Shown: piece by piece, positions 5,074-11,811 of the stretch
Layout: each line of letters starts with the position of its first letter
How positions within the stretch are numbered: position 1 is the first letter of the stretch
From: Geobacter sp. UBA6802
GTDB taxonomy: Bacteria > Desulfobacterota > Desulfuromonadia > Geobacterales > Pseudopelobacteraceae
Reading direction: 5' to 3'
Length of the DNA: 12,664 nt
NCBI GenBank assembly: GCA_002452325.1
Contig: DKFG01000018.1
Span: forward strand, 1,311 to 13,974
The notes under the pieces: generated by a model
The model's database searches: none
The model's input: only the letters and a program-made list of their open reading frames with translations
Told to the model about the DNA's origin: nothing
Translations under genes and position numbers: made by a program

Positions 5074-8019
5074 TTAGGGTTCCTCCTGTCTTGCCAGCAT
5101 CAGCAGCACACCTGCCATCCGCAACGGCTTACCCTGTTCTCCGGTAAAAACTTCTCCCACTTCAAGCACCCAATGCACGGAACCGTCAGGCCAGCGTATG
5201 CGGTGTTTGACCCGGCACTCCCGCAGGGTACCGACACTTTCGGTAAAGGCGTGCAGCACCGCATCCCGGTCTTCCGGCAGCACCCGATCGATAAAGGCCA
5301 TCAGGGTTGATCCCATGTTTTCCGGGCTGTCCCCCAGCAACCGGGCCATCTGGCTGCTGAAGCTGAACTGGTTGGTGGCAATATCCCAGTGCCAGCTGGC
5401 CATGTTGGCGGTCCGTTCCGCCAGGGCACTGGTCAGATCCCGTTCGAACAGTAACCGCTGGGCGGTCTTGATCTCGGTGTTGTCAATAAAGGTGATCACT
5501 ACCCCCATGATCCGGCCTGATTCGGTCAGGTACGGCACCTGGTGGATCGTGTAATAGCGCCCTTCCAGGATGATTTCTGCATCATAAGATTGACCGCTTG
5601 AGAGTACCTGCTGCAGCTGTTCCAGCAACTCAGGCATGGCTACTTTTGTGCGGACCGAGCTGAGCATCTGGCCGATATCATCCGGCAGCAGGTCAAAAAT
5701 GGCAGTGGCCAGCCGGTTGAAGCGCTTGATCCGCAGCTGCTGGTCAACGACCAGTAAAGGGAATCCGATGTCTTCCTGGATGTTTTCCAGATCGGCATTG
5801 GCGGCTGCCAGTTCGGTTGATTTGACCTGCAGCTCTTCATTAACGGTGATCAGCTCTTCGTTGGTGGACTGCAGCTCTTCGTTTGAGGTTTCCAGCTCTT
5901 CATTGGTGGATTGCATCTCTTCATTGGAGGCCTGCAGTTCTTCATTGACCGACTGCAGTTCTTCGTTGGCCGTTTCCAGCTCTTCAATTACGGTCTGCAG
6001 GTGTTCGCGGTTGGCGGTCAGTTCCTGTTCCAGTTCCATGATGCGGGGTGACATATCCTGGTCAGTCTCGGTTGCTTCAACAATCGTTGCGGGTACGACA
6101 CGCTCAAAACAGACCAGCATCAGGCCGGTGCGGTCCCCTTCGGCTTCTACCGGTACGGCGCTGATCCGTACAAAGCTGTCTCTGCTTTTGGGCAGCGAGG
6201 CCAGTACCTTGCCGGAAACACGGCTGTTCTCCCGTGCGGCCTTGTGGATCAGGGCACGCAGTTCCACCCGAATGGAGTCGGTAGCCATCCTCAGGATATT
6301 CAGGTTGACCTCACCGGCTACCAGCCGCAGCCAGGGGGAGACATCACCATGCAGATGCAGCAGCTCCATTCGGTCATTGATCAATGCTGCAGGGGCGCCA
6401 AAACTTTTTGCCATGGTGCGCAGCAGCAGGTCTTCCAACGACAGCTCTTTCTGGCGGGGACGCTGCACCTGCATCGGCAGGGTCTTCTTTTCTTCCGGCC
6501 TGGTGGTAAAGTTGGCCTGTGCCCCGTTCATGTTGCTTATTTTACGAAATATCTTGTGTTTGCGGTCGATGGTGGTCAGGTAATCGCCCAGTTCCCCCAC
6601 ACTTTCCGATTTACCCAGAAACAGGATGCCGCCGGTGTTCAGCACAAACTGGAACAGTGACAGCGCCCGTTTCTGCAGCGCCTGATTGAAGTAGATCAGC
6701 AGGTTGCGGCAGCTGATCAGATCCAGGTGGGAGAAAGGCGGATCTTTGACCAGATCGTGTTTGGCAAAGACAATCAACTCCCGGATCGGTTTGATGACCT
6801 GGAATACCGTTCCCTTGCGGATAAAATATTTCTTGATGATCTCCGGTTGAACTTTTTCCAGAGAAGCTTCGGAGTAAAAACCGCGCCGGGCCGCGCTTGC
6901 CACATCGCCATCCAGATCGGTGCCGAAGATCTGGAGGTTGTAGCGGTGCATCGTGTCGCCCAGCAGTTCTGCGAACAGGATGGCGATGGTGTAGACCTCT
7001 TCGCCGGTGGCGCAACCCGGAATCCAGACCCGGATGGTGCCGCCTTCCTGCTTGGTGGTCAGCAGTTTCTGCAGATGTTTCTGCAGTGACGTGAAGGCAT
7101 CAGGCTCTCTGAAAAAACAGGTAACCGAGATCAGGATATCCTTGAACAGGGCGTCAAGTTCGCGACTGTTTTTTTCCAGCAGGGCAACGTACAGCTCCAG
7201 TGTGGTGATCCGGTTGGCAAACATCCTGCGCTCAATCCTGCGCTGGATGGTGGAAGGCTTGTACTGTGAAAAATCAGCCCCTGACCGTTTCAACAGCAGA
7301 TGGAACAGTTTGCCCATTACACCGCCAGACCGGGCCTCTTCCTGAAACAGGGGGCGGACGTTGGGAAACTTGAGTATGCGGGCTATTTCCAGGCCGATCT
7401 TGTCGGGGGGGAGGATGATGTCCACACAGTCTGTTTCAATGGAGGCGTGGGGCATGCCGTTGTATTTGGCGGTGGACTCCTCCTGTACCATGGTCATGCC
7501 GCCGGCGGCCTTAATGGCCCGAATACCGTGGGAACCGTCGGATCCGGTGCCGGAGAGGATGATGCCGATGGCGTTTTCGCCGCAGTCTTCGGCCATGGAG
7601 CTGTAGAGGATATCAACGGACGGTTTCGGACCGATGGCAAAGAACGGCTTGCGCAGCGTGATGATCCCTTTGTTGATGGTGACATCACTGTTGGGCGGGG
7701 TGATGTAGATTCTGGAGGGTTCAAGCGGCATGCCGTCGGCCGCCTCGATTACCGGCATGACCGTGTCGCGGGAAAGCAGCGAGACCAGCATGCTGCGGTG
7801 GTTGGGGTCAAGGTGCTGGGCAATCACGTAGGTGATCCGGGGATGTACCGGCAGATTGGGCAGCATCTGCTTCAAGGCCTCAAGCCCGCCGGCGGATGCG
7901 CCGATACCGGCCACAATCAACCCCTCAGCCGGTTGTTCTTCGGCGACGGGCTTTGTGGCGCGTCTGGGTTTACGAGGGGGCTTTTCAGTGATTTCTGCTT
8001 TTGGGGGTGATACTGGCAT
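5074..8019 (-). CDS. CheB-CheR fusion protein with coiled coil and PAS domains
   Basis: A 981-residue cytoplasmic protein. A Pro/Lys-rich tail (1-33) is followed by a CheB methylesterase domain (about 34-215) with the triad S42 (IGASAGG), H69 (AQHLDP) and D161 (GTGSDGSHG). The CheR methyltransferase domain (about 230-495) has YKPSTIQRRIERRM (253-266), the SAM loop WIPGCATGEE (332-341), GTDLD (366-370) and SCRNLLIYF (436-444). Then come a PAS-like segment (about 525-640), a long coiled coil (about 660-750), and two PAS domains (about 752-850 and 865-978). CheB has no receiver and there is no kinase domain, whereas many relatives carry a fused kinase; here the kinase is the next gene. The role is probably regulatory signalling rather than adaptation of chemoreceptors, since no MCP, CheA or CheW gene is nearby. 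GGAG lies five bases before ATG 8019. Confidence 0.93.
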   Translation of the reverse strand: MPVSPPKAEITEKPPRKPRRATKPVAEEQPAEGLIVAGIGASAGGLEALKQMLPNLPVHPRITYVIAQHLDPNHRSMLVSLLSRDTVMPVIEAADGMPLEPSRIYITPPNSDVTINKGIITLRKPFFAIGPKPSVDILYSSMAEDCGENAIGIILSGTGSDGSHGIRAIKAAGGMTMVQEESTAKYNGMPHASIETDCVDIILPPDKIGLEIARILKFPNVRPLFQEEARSGGVMGKLFHLLLKRSGADFSQYKPSTIQRRIERRMFANRITTLELYVALLEKNSRELDALFKDILISVTCFFREPDAFTSLQKHLQKLLTTKQEGGTIRVWIPGCATGEEVYTIAILFAELLGDTMHRYNLQIFGTDLDGDVASAARRGFYSEASLEKVQPEIIKKYFIRKGTVFQVIKPIRELIVFAKHDLVKDPPFSHLDLISCRNLLIYFNQALQKRALSLFQFVLNTGGILFLGKSESVGELGDYLTTIDRKHKIFRKISNMNGAQANFTTRPEEKKTLPMQVQRPRQKELSLEDLLLRTMAKSFGAPAALINDRMELLHLHGDVSPWLRLVAGEVNLNILRMATDSIRVELRALIHKAARENSRVSGKVLASLPKSRDSFVRISAVPVEAEGDRTGLMLVCFERVVPATIVEATETDQDMSPRIMELEQELTANREHLQTVIEELETANEELQSVNEELQASNEEMQSTNEELETSNEELQSTNEELITVNEELQVKSTELAAANADLENIQEDIGFPLLVVDQQLRIKRFNRLATAIFDLLPDDIGQMLSSVRTKVAMPELLEQLQQVLSSGQSYDAEIILEGRYYTIHQVPYLTESGRIMGVVITFIDNTEIKTAQRLLFERDLTSALAERTANMASWHWDIATNQFSFSSQMARLLGDSPENMGSTLMAFIDRVLPEDRDAVLHAFTESVGTLRECRVKHRIRWPDGSVHWVLEVGEVFTGEQGKPLRMAGVLLMLARQEEP
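5830..5979 (-). repeat. Seven heptads (N-E-E-L/M) in the CheB-CheR coiled coil
   Basis: Residues 681-730 contain N-E-E-L or N-E-E-M at 685, 692, 699, 706, 713, 720 and 727, an exact seven-residue period and so a 21-base period in the DNA. Such coils are typical of CheB-CheR-PAS proteins and act as rigid dimeric linkers. The high DNA similarity between units could allow slippage that changes coil length in whole heptads. Confidence 0.9.
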
Positions 8020-8114
8020 GGTTTCTCCGCTCAGCGCTTCGAGAATGATACGTTTGCCTGCGGTCTGGGCTCATGACGATACAGAAACGGTGGTTTCATG
8101 TTGTTCGGACGTTA
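8020..8114. other. Spacer between GAF-PAS kinase and CheB-CheR genes
   Basis: This 95-base gap carries the ribosome binding site for the CheB-CheR gene (minus-strand GGAG five bases before the ATG). The kinase reading frame closes with tandem in-frame stops TGA-TAA. I see no strong hairpin with a T-tract, so read-through from the kinase gene is plausible. Confidence 0.45.
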
Positions 8115-10253
8115 TCAGGTCGTCTGACATGGGGCATCCATCTCCGACCGGACCCGTTCGATTTCAGTCAGGAGTGTCGGGATGGTGACCGGTTTGGTGA
8201 CATAGCCGTCCATGCCTGCCTTCAGGAGCGTTTCCCGATACCCCTGCATGGCGTGGGCCGTAAGGGCGATGGCCGGTGTGCGAGGAAGTTCGCGGTTTTC
8301 TTCTTCACCACGCAACAGCCTGATCGCCTCCAGCCCGTCCATGACCGGCATCTGGATATCCATCAGTACCAGATCAAACTTCTTCTGCCGCCAGGTTTCC
8401 AGGGCCTGTTGACCGTTTTCGACGGCTGTGACCGAGCAGCCCAGTTTGCCCAGCAGGACGGTCATGAAACGGCGATTGATCACTTCGTCTTCGGCAAGCA
8501 GGGTGGTCAACGGCGGACAGTGCAATGCTGCTGCTTTGGCGGTTTGCAAGGGAACGTCTTGTGCCAGCGTTTCTGCCTGACCGACAAGAATGCTGACCCG
8601 GAAGATGCTGCCCGCGCCGGGGCTGCTTTCGACCCAGATTCTGCCGCCCATCAGTGTTGCCAGTTTGCGGCAGATCGGCAGTCCCAGTCCGGTGCCGCCA
8701 AACAGCCTGCTGGTGGAGCCGTTGGCCTGGGTGTAGTCATGGAAGATCGCTTCGTGCTGCTCCGGCGGTATGCCGATGCCGGTGTCCTGTACGTTGATGT
8801 CGAGGCTGATCTGGCCGTTGTGCTGAGGGGTGGCGTCGGCAGTGAGGATGACTGAGCCGTGGGCAGTAAATTTAATGGCGTTGCTGATCAGGTTGATGAT
8901 GATCTGTTTCAGTCGCAGCGGATCGCCGCTGACATAGCGCGGCAACCGCTCGTCCAGGCTGGCGGCAAGCTCCAGTCCCTTTGCCTTTGCCGGGCATGAT
9001 TGGGAGTTGACCGCCTCGGTTATGACTGTAGCCAACGGAAAAATTTCGTTTTCGAGATGTATCTTGCCGGCCTCGATTTTGGAAAAATCAAGGATGTCGT
9101 TGATGACTCCCAGCACGTTGTCGGCCGAGGCGCAGATCAGTTCGACCTGTTCCCGCTGTTGATCGTCCAGGTTTGTGTCCTGCAGCAGGTGAGAAAAGCC
9201 GATTACGCCGTTTAGAGGGTTACGTATCTCGTGGCTCATTCTGGCCAGAAACTCGCTTTTGGCGCTGCTGGCCGACTCAGCCCGCTCGCGGGCGTCTATC
9301 AGTTCACGCATGGCACGGTGCTGCAGCGTAACATCGCGGAAGCTCCAGATCCTTCCGGCAATACTCCCATCCACGCGCAGGGGGTAGGTAAACCGCTCAA
9401 TGATGCGGCCGTCTTTCAGGCGTAGCGTATCAAGGGCCTCGATACTGAAATGGGCATAGAGAAACCTGATCCGGGCTAAAAACGGGGGGGCGGCGCCTGC
9501 TTCCAGCATGGTTGCCATCTGTTGGCAGCGGGTTTCGCGATCCCGGGACTGTGGGGCGTCGGTGGCCAGTTGCCACAGATTGCAAAAGGCATGGTTCATT
9601 CTGATTGGATGGCCTGCCGTGTCCACCACCAGAATCCCTTCCCGGGTTGCCTCCAGGGTCGCGGATGTCATGGCCAGCGATTGCTGACGCTCCTGTTCAG
9701 CCCGGTACCGTTCTTCTTCAACTGCTATGGCCGCAGCTATGATGTTGAGGATGCTTTCATCCTGACAGGTAGGGGTTATGTCACGGCGGTAGACGGCACA
9801 GAGGGAACCGATATGCTTTTGGTCCAATGAGACCGCTTTGCCGAAGTAGGTCTGGAGGCCGTATTTGATGATGTTCGGGTCTGTTGCGGCATAGCTGCTG
9901 TGCAGGAGGTCGCCCAGCAGCCAGGGGCGGTTGTCCGCTGTATTGACCACGTCACAGCAGATGCGCCCGTGCGCGGCGTCTTTGGCGGGGAGGTCGGGCG
10001 GGGCATGCCAGCTGCCGACTACGGTGAGTCTGTTGTCGGCAATACGGTTGTACAGTGCGCAATCGGCCTGCAGCAGTTCACCGCAACAGGCGGTCAGGAG
10101 GTTGATGTTGTCAAGGGCGTTTGCAGTAAAGTTCAGAAAGGTCTGATTCAGGCGTGCCAGCCGCTGTTCAGCATACAGTCGGTTCAGGATATCATCCGAT
10201 TCGGTCCGGGTGGAAAGCTCGGCTGCTCCGTGCGGGGGAGTCAGGTTCGACAT
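8115..10253 (-). CDS. GAF-PAS hybrid histidine kinase with receiver domain
   Basis: A 712-residue protein with no membrane segment. Residues about 30-185 look like a GAF domain (IGSLCAVYRRD at 148-158 is a typical late GAF strand), followed by a linker helix and a PAS domain (about 195-312, GILVVDTAGHPIRMNHAFC). HisKA has H341 in MSHEIRNPLNG. HATPase shows the N box N454/N458, G1 D490-TGIGIP and G2 GGTGLGL. The receiver (about 580-700) has E588-D589, phosphoacceptor D632 in LVLMDIQMPVMDG and K687. There is no HPt, unlike the second kinase of the cluster, so phosphate probably has to pass to an outside HPt. ATG 10253 is preceded by GGAG at eight bases. The GAF ligand cannot be read from the sequence. 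Confidence 0.93.
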   Translation of the reverse strand: MSNLTPPHGAAELSTRTESDDILNRLYAEQRLARLNQTFLNFTANALDNINLLTACCGELLQADCALYNRIADNRLTVVGSWHAPPDLPAKDAAHGRICCDVVNTADNRPWLLGDLLHSSYAATDPNIIKYGLQTYFGKAVSLDQKHIGSLCAVYRRDITPTCQDESILNIIAAAIAVEEERYRAEQERQQSLAMTSATLEATREGILVVDTAGHPIRMNHAFCNLWQLATDAPQSRDRETRCQQMATMLEAGAAPPFLARIRFLYAHFSIEALDTLRLKDGRIIERFTYPLRVDGSIAGRIWSFRDVTLQHRAMRELIDARERAESASSAKSEFLARMSHEIRNPLNGVIGFSHLLQDTNLDDQQREQVELICASADNVLGVINDILDFSKIEAGKIHLENEIFPLATVITEAVNSQSCPAKAKGLELAASLDERLPRYVSGDPLRLKQIIINLISNAIKFTAHGSVILTADATPQHNGQISLDINVQDTGIGIPPEQHEAIFHDYTQANGSTSRLFGGTGLGLPICRKLATLMGGRIWVESSPGAGSIFRVSILVGQAETLAQDVPLQTAKAAALHCPPLTTLLAEDEVINRRFMTVLLGKLGCSVTAVENGQQALETWRQKKFDLVLMDIQMPVMDGLEAIRLLRGEEENRELPRTPAIALTAHAMQGYRETLLKAGMDGYVTKPVTIPTLLTEIERVRSEMDAPCQTT

Positions 10254-10473
10254 GGTTTTGTCTCCATATACTACGGTCTGCTTTCTCTCACTGAAATCAT
10301 ATTCCTACTGCACAGGTAGTGAGGGACGTTCCGCAGAATAGGATTTGACTAAGTCAAGATATGCATATGCGTGTTTTGAACCTCTGGCTGCAATTAGTTG
10401 CGTCAGTATGGTTCTAATAGCGTTATATATTGTCATTGTGGCAAATATAGTGCGGGAACCAACACGGGGGGGG
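10254..10473. promoter_or_regulatory. Regulatory region between the MerR/B12 gene and the sensor cluster
   Basis: This gap of 220 bases is rich in dyads. TTGACT-A-AGTCAA (10345-10357) is a perfect 13-base palindrome with a single central base. ATATGCATAT (10359-10368) is a perfect palindrome two bases away. TTGTCATTGTGGCAA (10430-10444) shares TTGTCAT and the final CAA with a site upstream of the MerR gene. A weak sigma-54-like element reads CCGCAC-N5-TTGC on the minus strand (10441-10455), with correct spacing but CG instead of GG at -24. The region plausibly holds a controlled promoter for the three-gene sensor cluster. Which element is the promoter is not resolved. Confidence 0.4.
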
Positions 10474-11424
10474 TTATAGCAAGGATGATGTATGTTGTCT
10501 ATGACATTTTTTGTAGGAGTCTGCTTGTCTATGGAGCTGCCGCCAGTCGGCAACCGCCTGGGGGGCCTGGGCAATGTCGGAGAAGAAGCGGATGCCGTCA
10601 TGCAGGATTCCCAGCTCGTGAACGGAACCGCCGCCGACCCAGATCGAAATTGAAGCAGGCAGTTCGGCCCGCAGGGTTGTCAGGGTTTGGTGGGCTCGCT
10701 TGAGGGGGAAGTAGCTGCTGAAGGAGAGGGCAACGATATCGGCGTTAAAGTGCTCTGCCGCTGCCTTGATTTCATTGTTGGGGAGTTGTGGGCCTAACAG
10801 AATGACATCAGCCTTTTCCATGCACAGGATTGCTTTGAGCATCAACAACCCCAGATAATGCAGTTCGCCGTCGGCAGTGGTCAGTAAAATCCTGGGCGGT
10901 GATTTTGTCTCGTGTAGAAAGGAATGAGCCTGGACAAGCAGCGCTTCCATTCGGGATGTGTAGCAGTGTTCATGAAAGACGTCGATCTCGCCACGGAACC
11001 AAGCCTCGCCGATCTCGTGGTTCAAGGGTGCAACCAGCTCGTTGATAAAACGCTCAAGTCCCTGATTAATCAGAGCGCTGGTCAAAAAATCGGTAAACCT
11101 TTCCAGTTCGTTACTTCGGAGCAGATTGACGGCCTGTTTGACGGACTTGGCGTTTCCACGCGGCAGACTTTGGGGCAGGGCTGCAGCAAGACCGGCCAGC
11201 TCTGTGCCGGACAGAGGAACCACATTGCGGGGGCGCAGACCGTTATCCAGCAGCTTTTTAATCGTGACCAGACGATCAAGGTCCTCCCGGCTGTACTCCC
11301 GTTCGTCGTGCTCGCTGCGTAGCGGGGTCGGGAAGCCGTAACGGCGCTCCCAGGTACGCAGCAGGTCTTTGGAAAGGCCGGTTATCCGTTCAACATCACC
11401 GATTGAAATCTTGCCGTCTTGCAT
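10474..11424 (-). CDS. MerR-family regulator with cobalamin-binding domain (CarH/LitR-like)
   Basis: A 316-residue protein. Residues 5-75 form a MerR winged helix (ISIGDVERITGLSKDLLRTW, then ERRYGFP and EYSREDLDRL). Residues about 95-172 fit the four-helix B12-binding bundle and carry W142-x9-E152-H153, the motif that covers the upper face of cobalamin in CarH. Residues about 177-300 fit the Rossmann-like B12 domain with E187-L-H189-Y-L-G192 (H189 as lower axial ligand), SFSSYFP (234-240) and VGGGS (263-267). CarH proteins use adenosylcobalamin as a light or cofactor sensor to release DNA. The residue after W142 is Phe, whereas Thermus CarH has a His there that ligates cobalt after light exposure. 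AAGGA lies seven bases before ATG 11424. Targets are unknown; the downstream sensor cluster and its own promoter are candidates. Confidence 0.88.
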   Translation of the reverse strand: MQDGKISIGDVERITGLSKDLLRTWERRYGFPTPLRSEHDEREYSREDLDRLVTIKKLLDNGLRPRNVVPLSGTELAGLAAALPQSLPRGNAKSVKQAVNLLRSNELERFTDFLTSALINQGLERFINELVAPLNHEIGEAWFRGEIDVFHEHCYTSRMEALLVQAHSFLHETKSPPRILLTTADGELHYLGLLMLKAILCMEKADVILLGPQLPNNEIKAAAEHFNADIVALSFSSYFPLKRAHQTLTTLRAELPASISIWVGGGSVHELGILHDGIRFFSDIAQAPQAVADWRQLHRQADSYKKCHRQHTSSLL

Positions 11425-11467
11425 TGTGAGATCCTTATGGGGAGGTGCCCGCCGGAGGATAGCACAG

Positions 11468-11487
11468 GTTTTGTCATATACACAAAC
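11468..11487. promoter_or_regulatory. Candidate operator upstream of the MerR/B12 gene
   Basis: GTTTTGTCATATACACAAAC is an imperfect dyad, 43 bases ahead of the MerR-family ATG. Its core TTGTCATATACACAA (11471-11485) matches 10 of 15 positions of a site upstream of the GAF-PAS kinase. A poor promoter (minus-strand TTGTGT, 17 bases, CTATCC) overlaps it. MerR/B12 regulators commonly repress themselves, so an autoregulatory site is a reasonable guess. Confidence 0.35.
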
Positions 11488-11492
11488 GTGAA

Positions 11493-11517
11493 AGGCCCGC
11501 GTATGATGCGCGGGCCT
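11493..11517 (-). terminator. Terminator-like hairpin ahead of the MerR/B12 gene
   Basis: AGGCCCGCG (11493-11501) pairs perfectly with CGCGGGCCT (11509-11517) around a seven-base loop. On the minus strand the stem runs into TTTCACGTTTG, a short T-tract. It lies about 300 bases after the proline-rich gene and 69 bases before the MerR-family ATG, so it probably insulates that gene from upstream transcription. The tail is weaker than in a classical terminator. Confidence 0.6.
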
Positions 11518-11644
11518 CTGATTCTTATGCTCCCTGTTTCACGGGATGATCCGGCAGCTGGCGCCGACGGATTGATGCTGCAAAACGGTATGTGGGTGTT
11601 CTGTTTCTACGATACTGCGCACCTTTCTTTCTGTGATGAACAGC

Positions 11645-11685
11645 ACTGCTTGGTGCTTCTGCTGCTTACCTGATACTGCTTGGTG
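11645..11685. repeat. Direct repeat pair ACTGCTTGGTG
   Basis: Two exact 11-base copies at 11645-11655 and 11675-11685, 30 bases apart (close to three helical turns), with a looser third copy (ACTGGTG) at 11688-11694. Such phased repeats can be protein binding sites; no protein can be assigned. Confidence 0.5.
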
Positions 11686-11811
11686 TTACTGGTGTACTGT
11701 CCAGTTCCGGTTAGCGCTACCGTTATCTATACTATCGTCAATCCAGCGCAGTTTTTCCAGTCTGTTTTTTTATTTGAAAAGCGCGTATAGTTATAGAGTT
11801 GAGCCTGTTGG

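Larger units (their letters stand above)
11425..11811. other. Gene-free region with repeats and hairpins (possible leader or small RNA)
   Basis: No coding frame here shows a recognisable product or a good ribosome binding site. The region holds the terminator-like hairpin at 11493-11517, a direct repeat ACTGCTTGGTG at 11645-11655 and 11675-11685 (30-base period), a short hairpin AGCAC/GTGCT at 11642-11657, an imperfect palindrome at 11708-11722, and an imperfect stem around 11550-11573. On the minus strand, structured sequence runs from about 11725 to the hairpin. An untranslated 3' region of the upstream gene or an independent small RNA would both fit. No cobalamin or c-di-GMP riboswitch core was found. 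Confidence 0.4.

Noticed and set aside
5820..6010. Regularly spaced repeats resembling a CRISPR array
   Set aside because: The 21-base periodicity is in-frame coding sequence for heptads, with no unique spacers.
5636..6583. Long plus-strand frame of 315 codons, very rich in Ser and Leu
   Set aside because: It is the antisense of the CheB-CheR coiled coil; the Ser-rich periodic pattern is the mirror of the NEEL heptads.
7300..8010. Plus-strand Gly/Val/Asp-rich frame of 236 codons
   Set aside because: It is antisense to the well-conserved CheB domain, whose catalytic motifs establish the minus strand as coding.
10305..10436. Small minus-strand frame of 43 codons starting MTIYNAIRTILTQLIAA in the gap before the GAF-PAS kinase
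   Set aside because: It has no ribosome binding site, its codon use is unlike its neighbours, and it overlaps the palindromes that look regulatory. It also belongs to a longer frame that overlaps the MerR gene out of frame.
11419..11673. Plus-strand open frame of 84 codons across the MerR upstream region
   Set aside because: It runs through the terminator-like hairpin and the start of the MerR gene, has no ribosome binding site, and shows no recognisable domain.
11708..11741. Promoter from minus-strand TTGACG (11741-11736) for a small RNA
   Set aside because: No acceptable -10 lies 16-18 bases downstream; the nearby TATAGA is too close to serve with it.
11425..11811. Cobalamin or c-di-GMP riboswitch ahead of the MerR/B12 gene
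   Set aside because: Neither the GCCACTG box of the cobalamin riboswitch nor a GEMM-type core was found on the minus strand.
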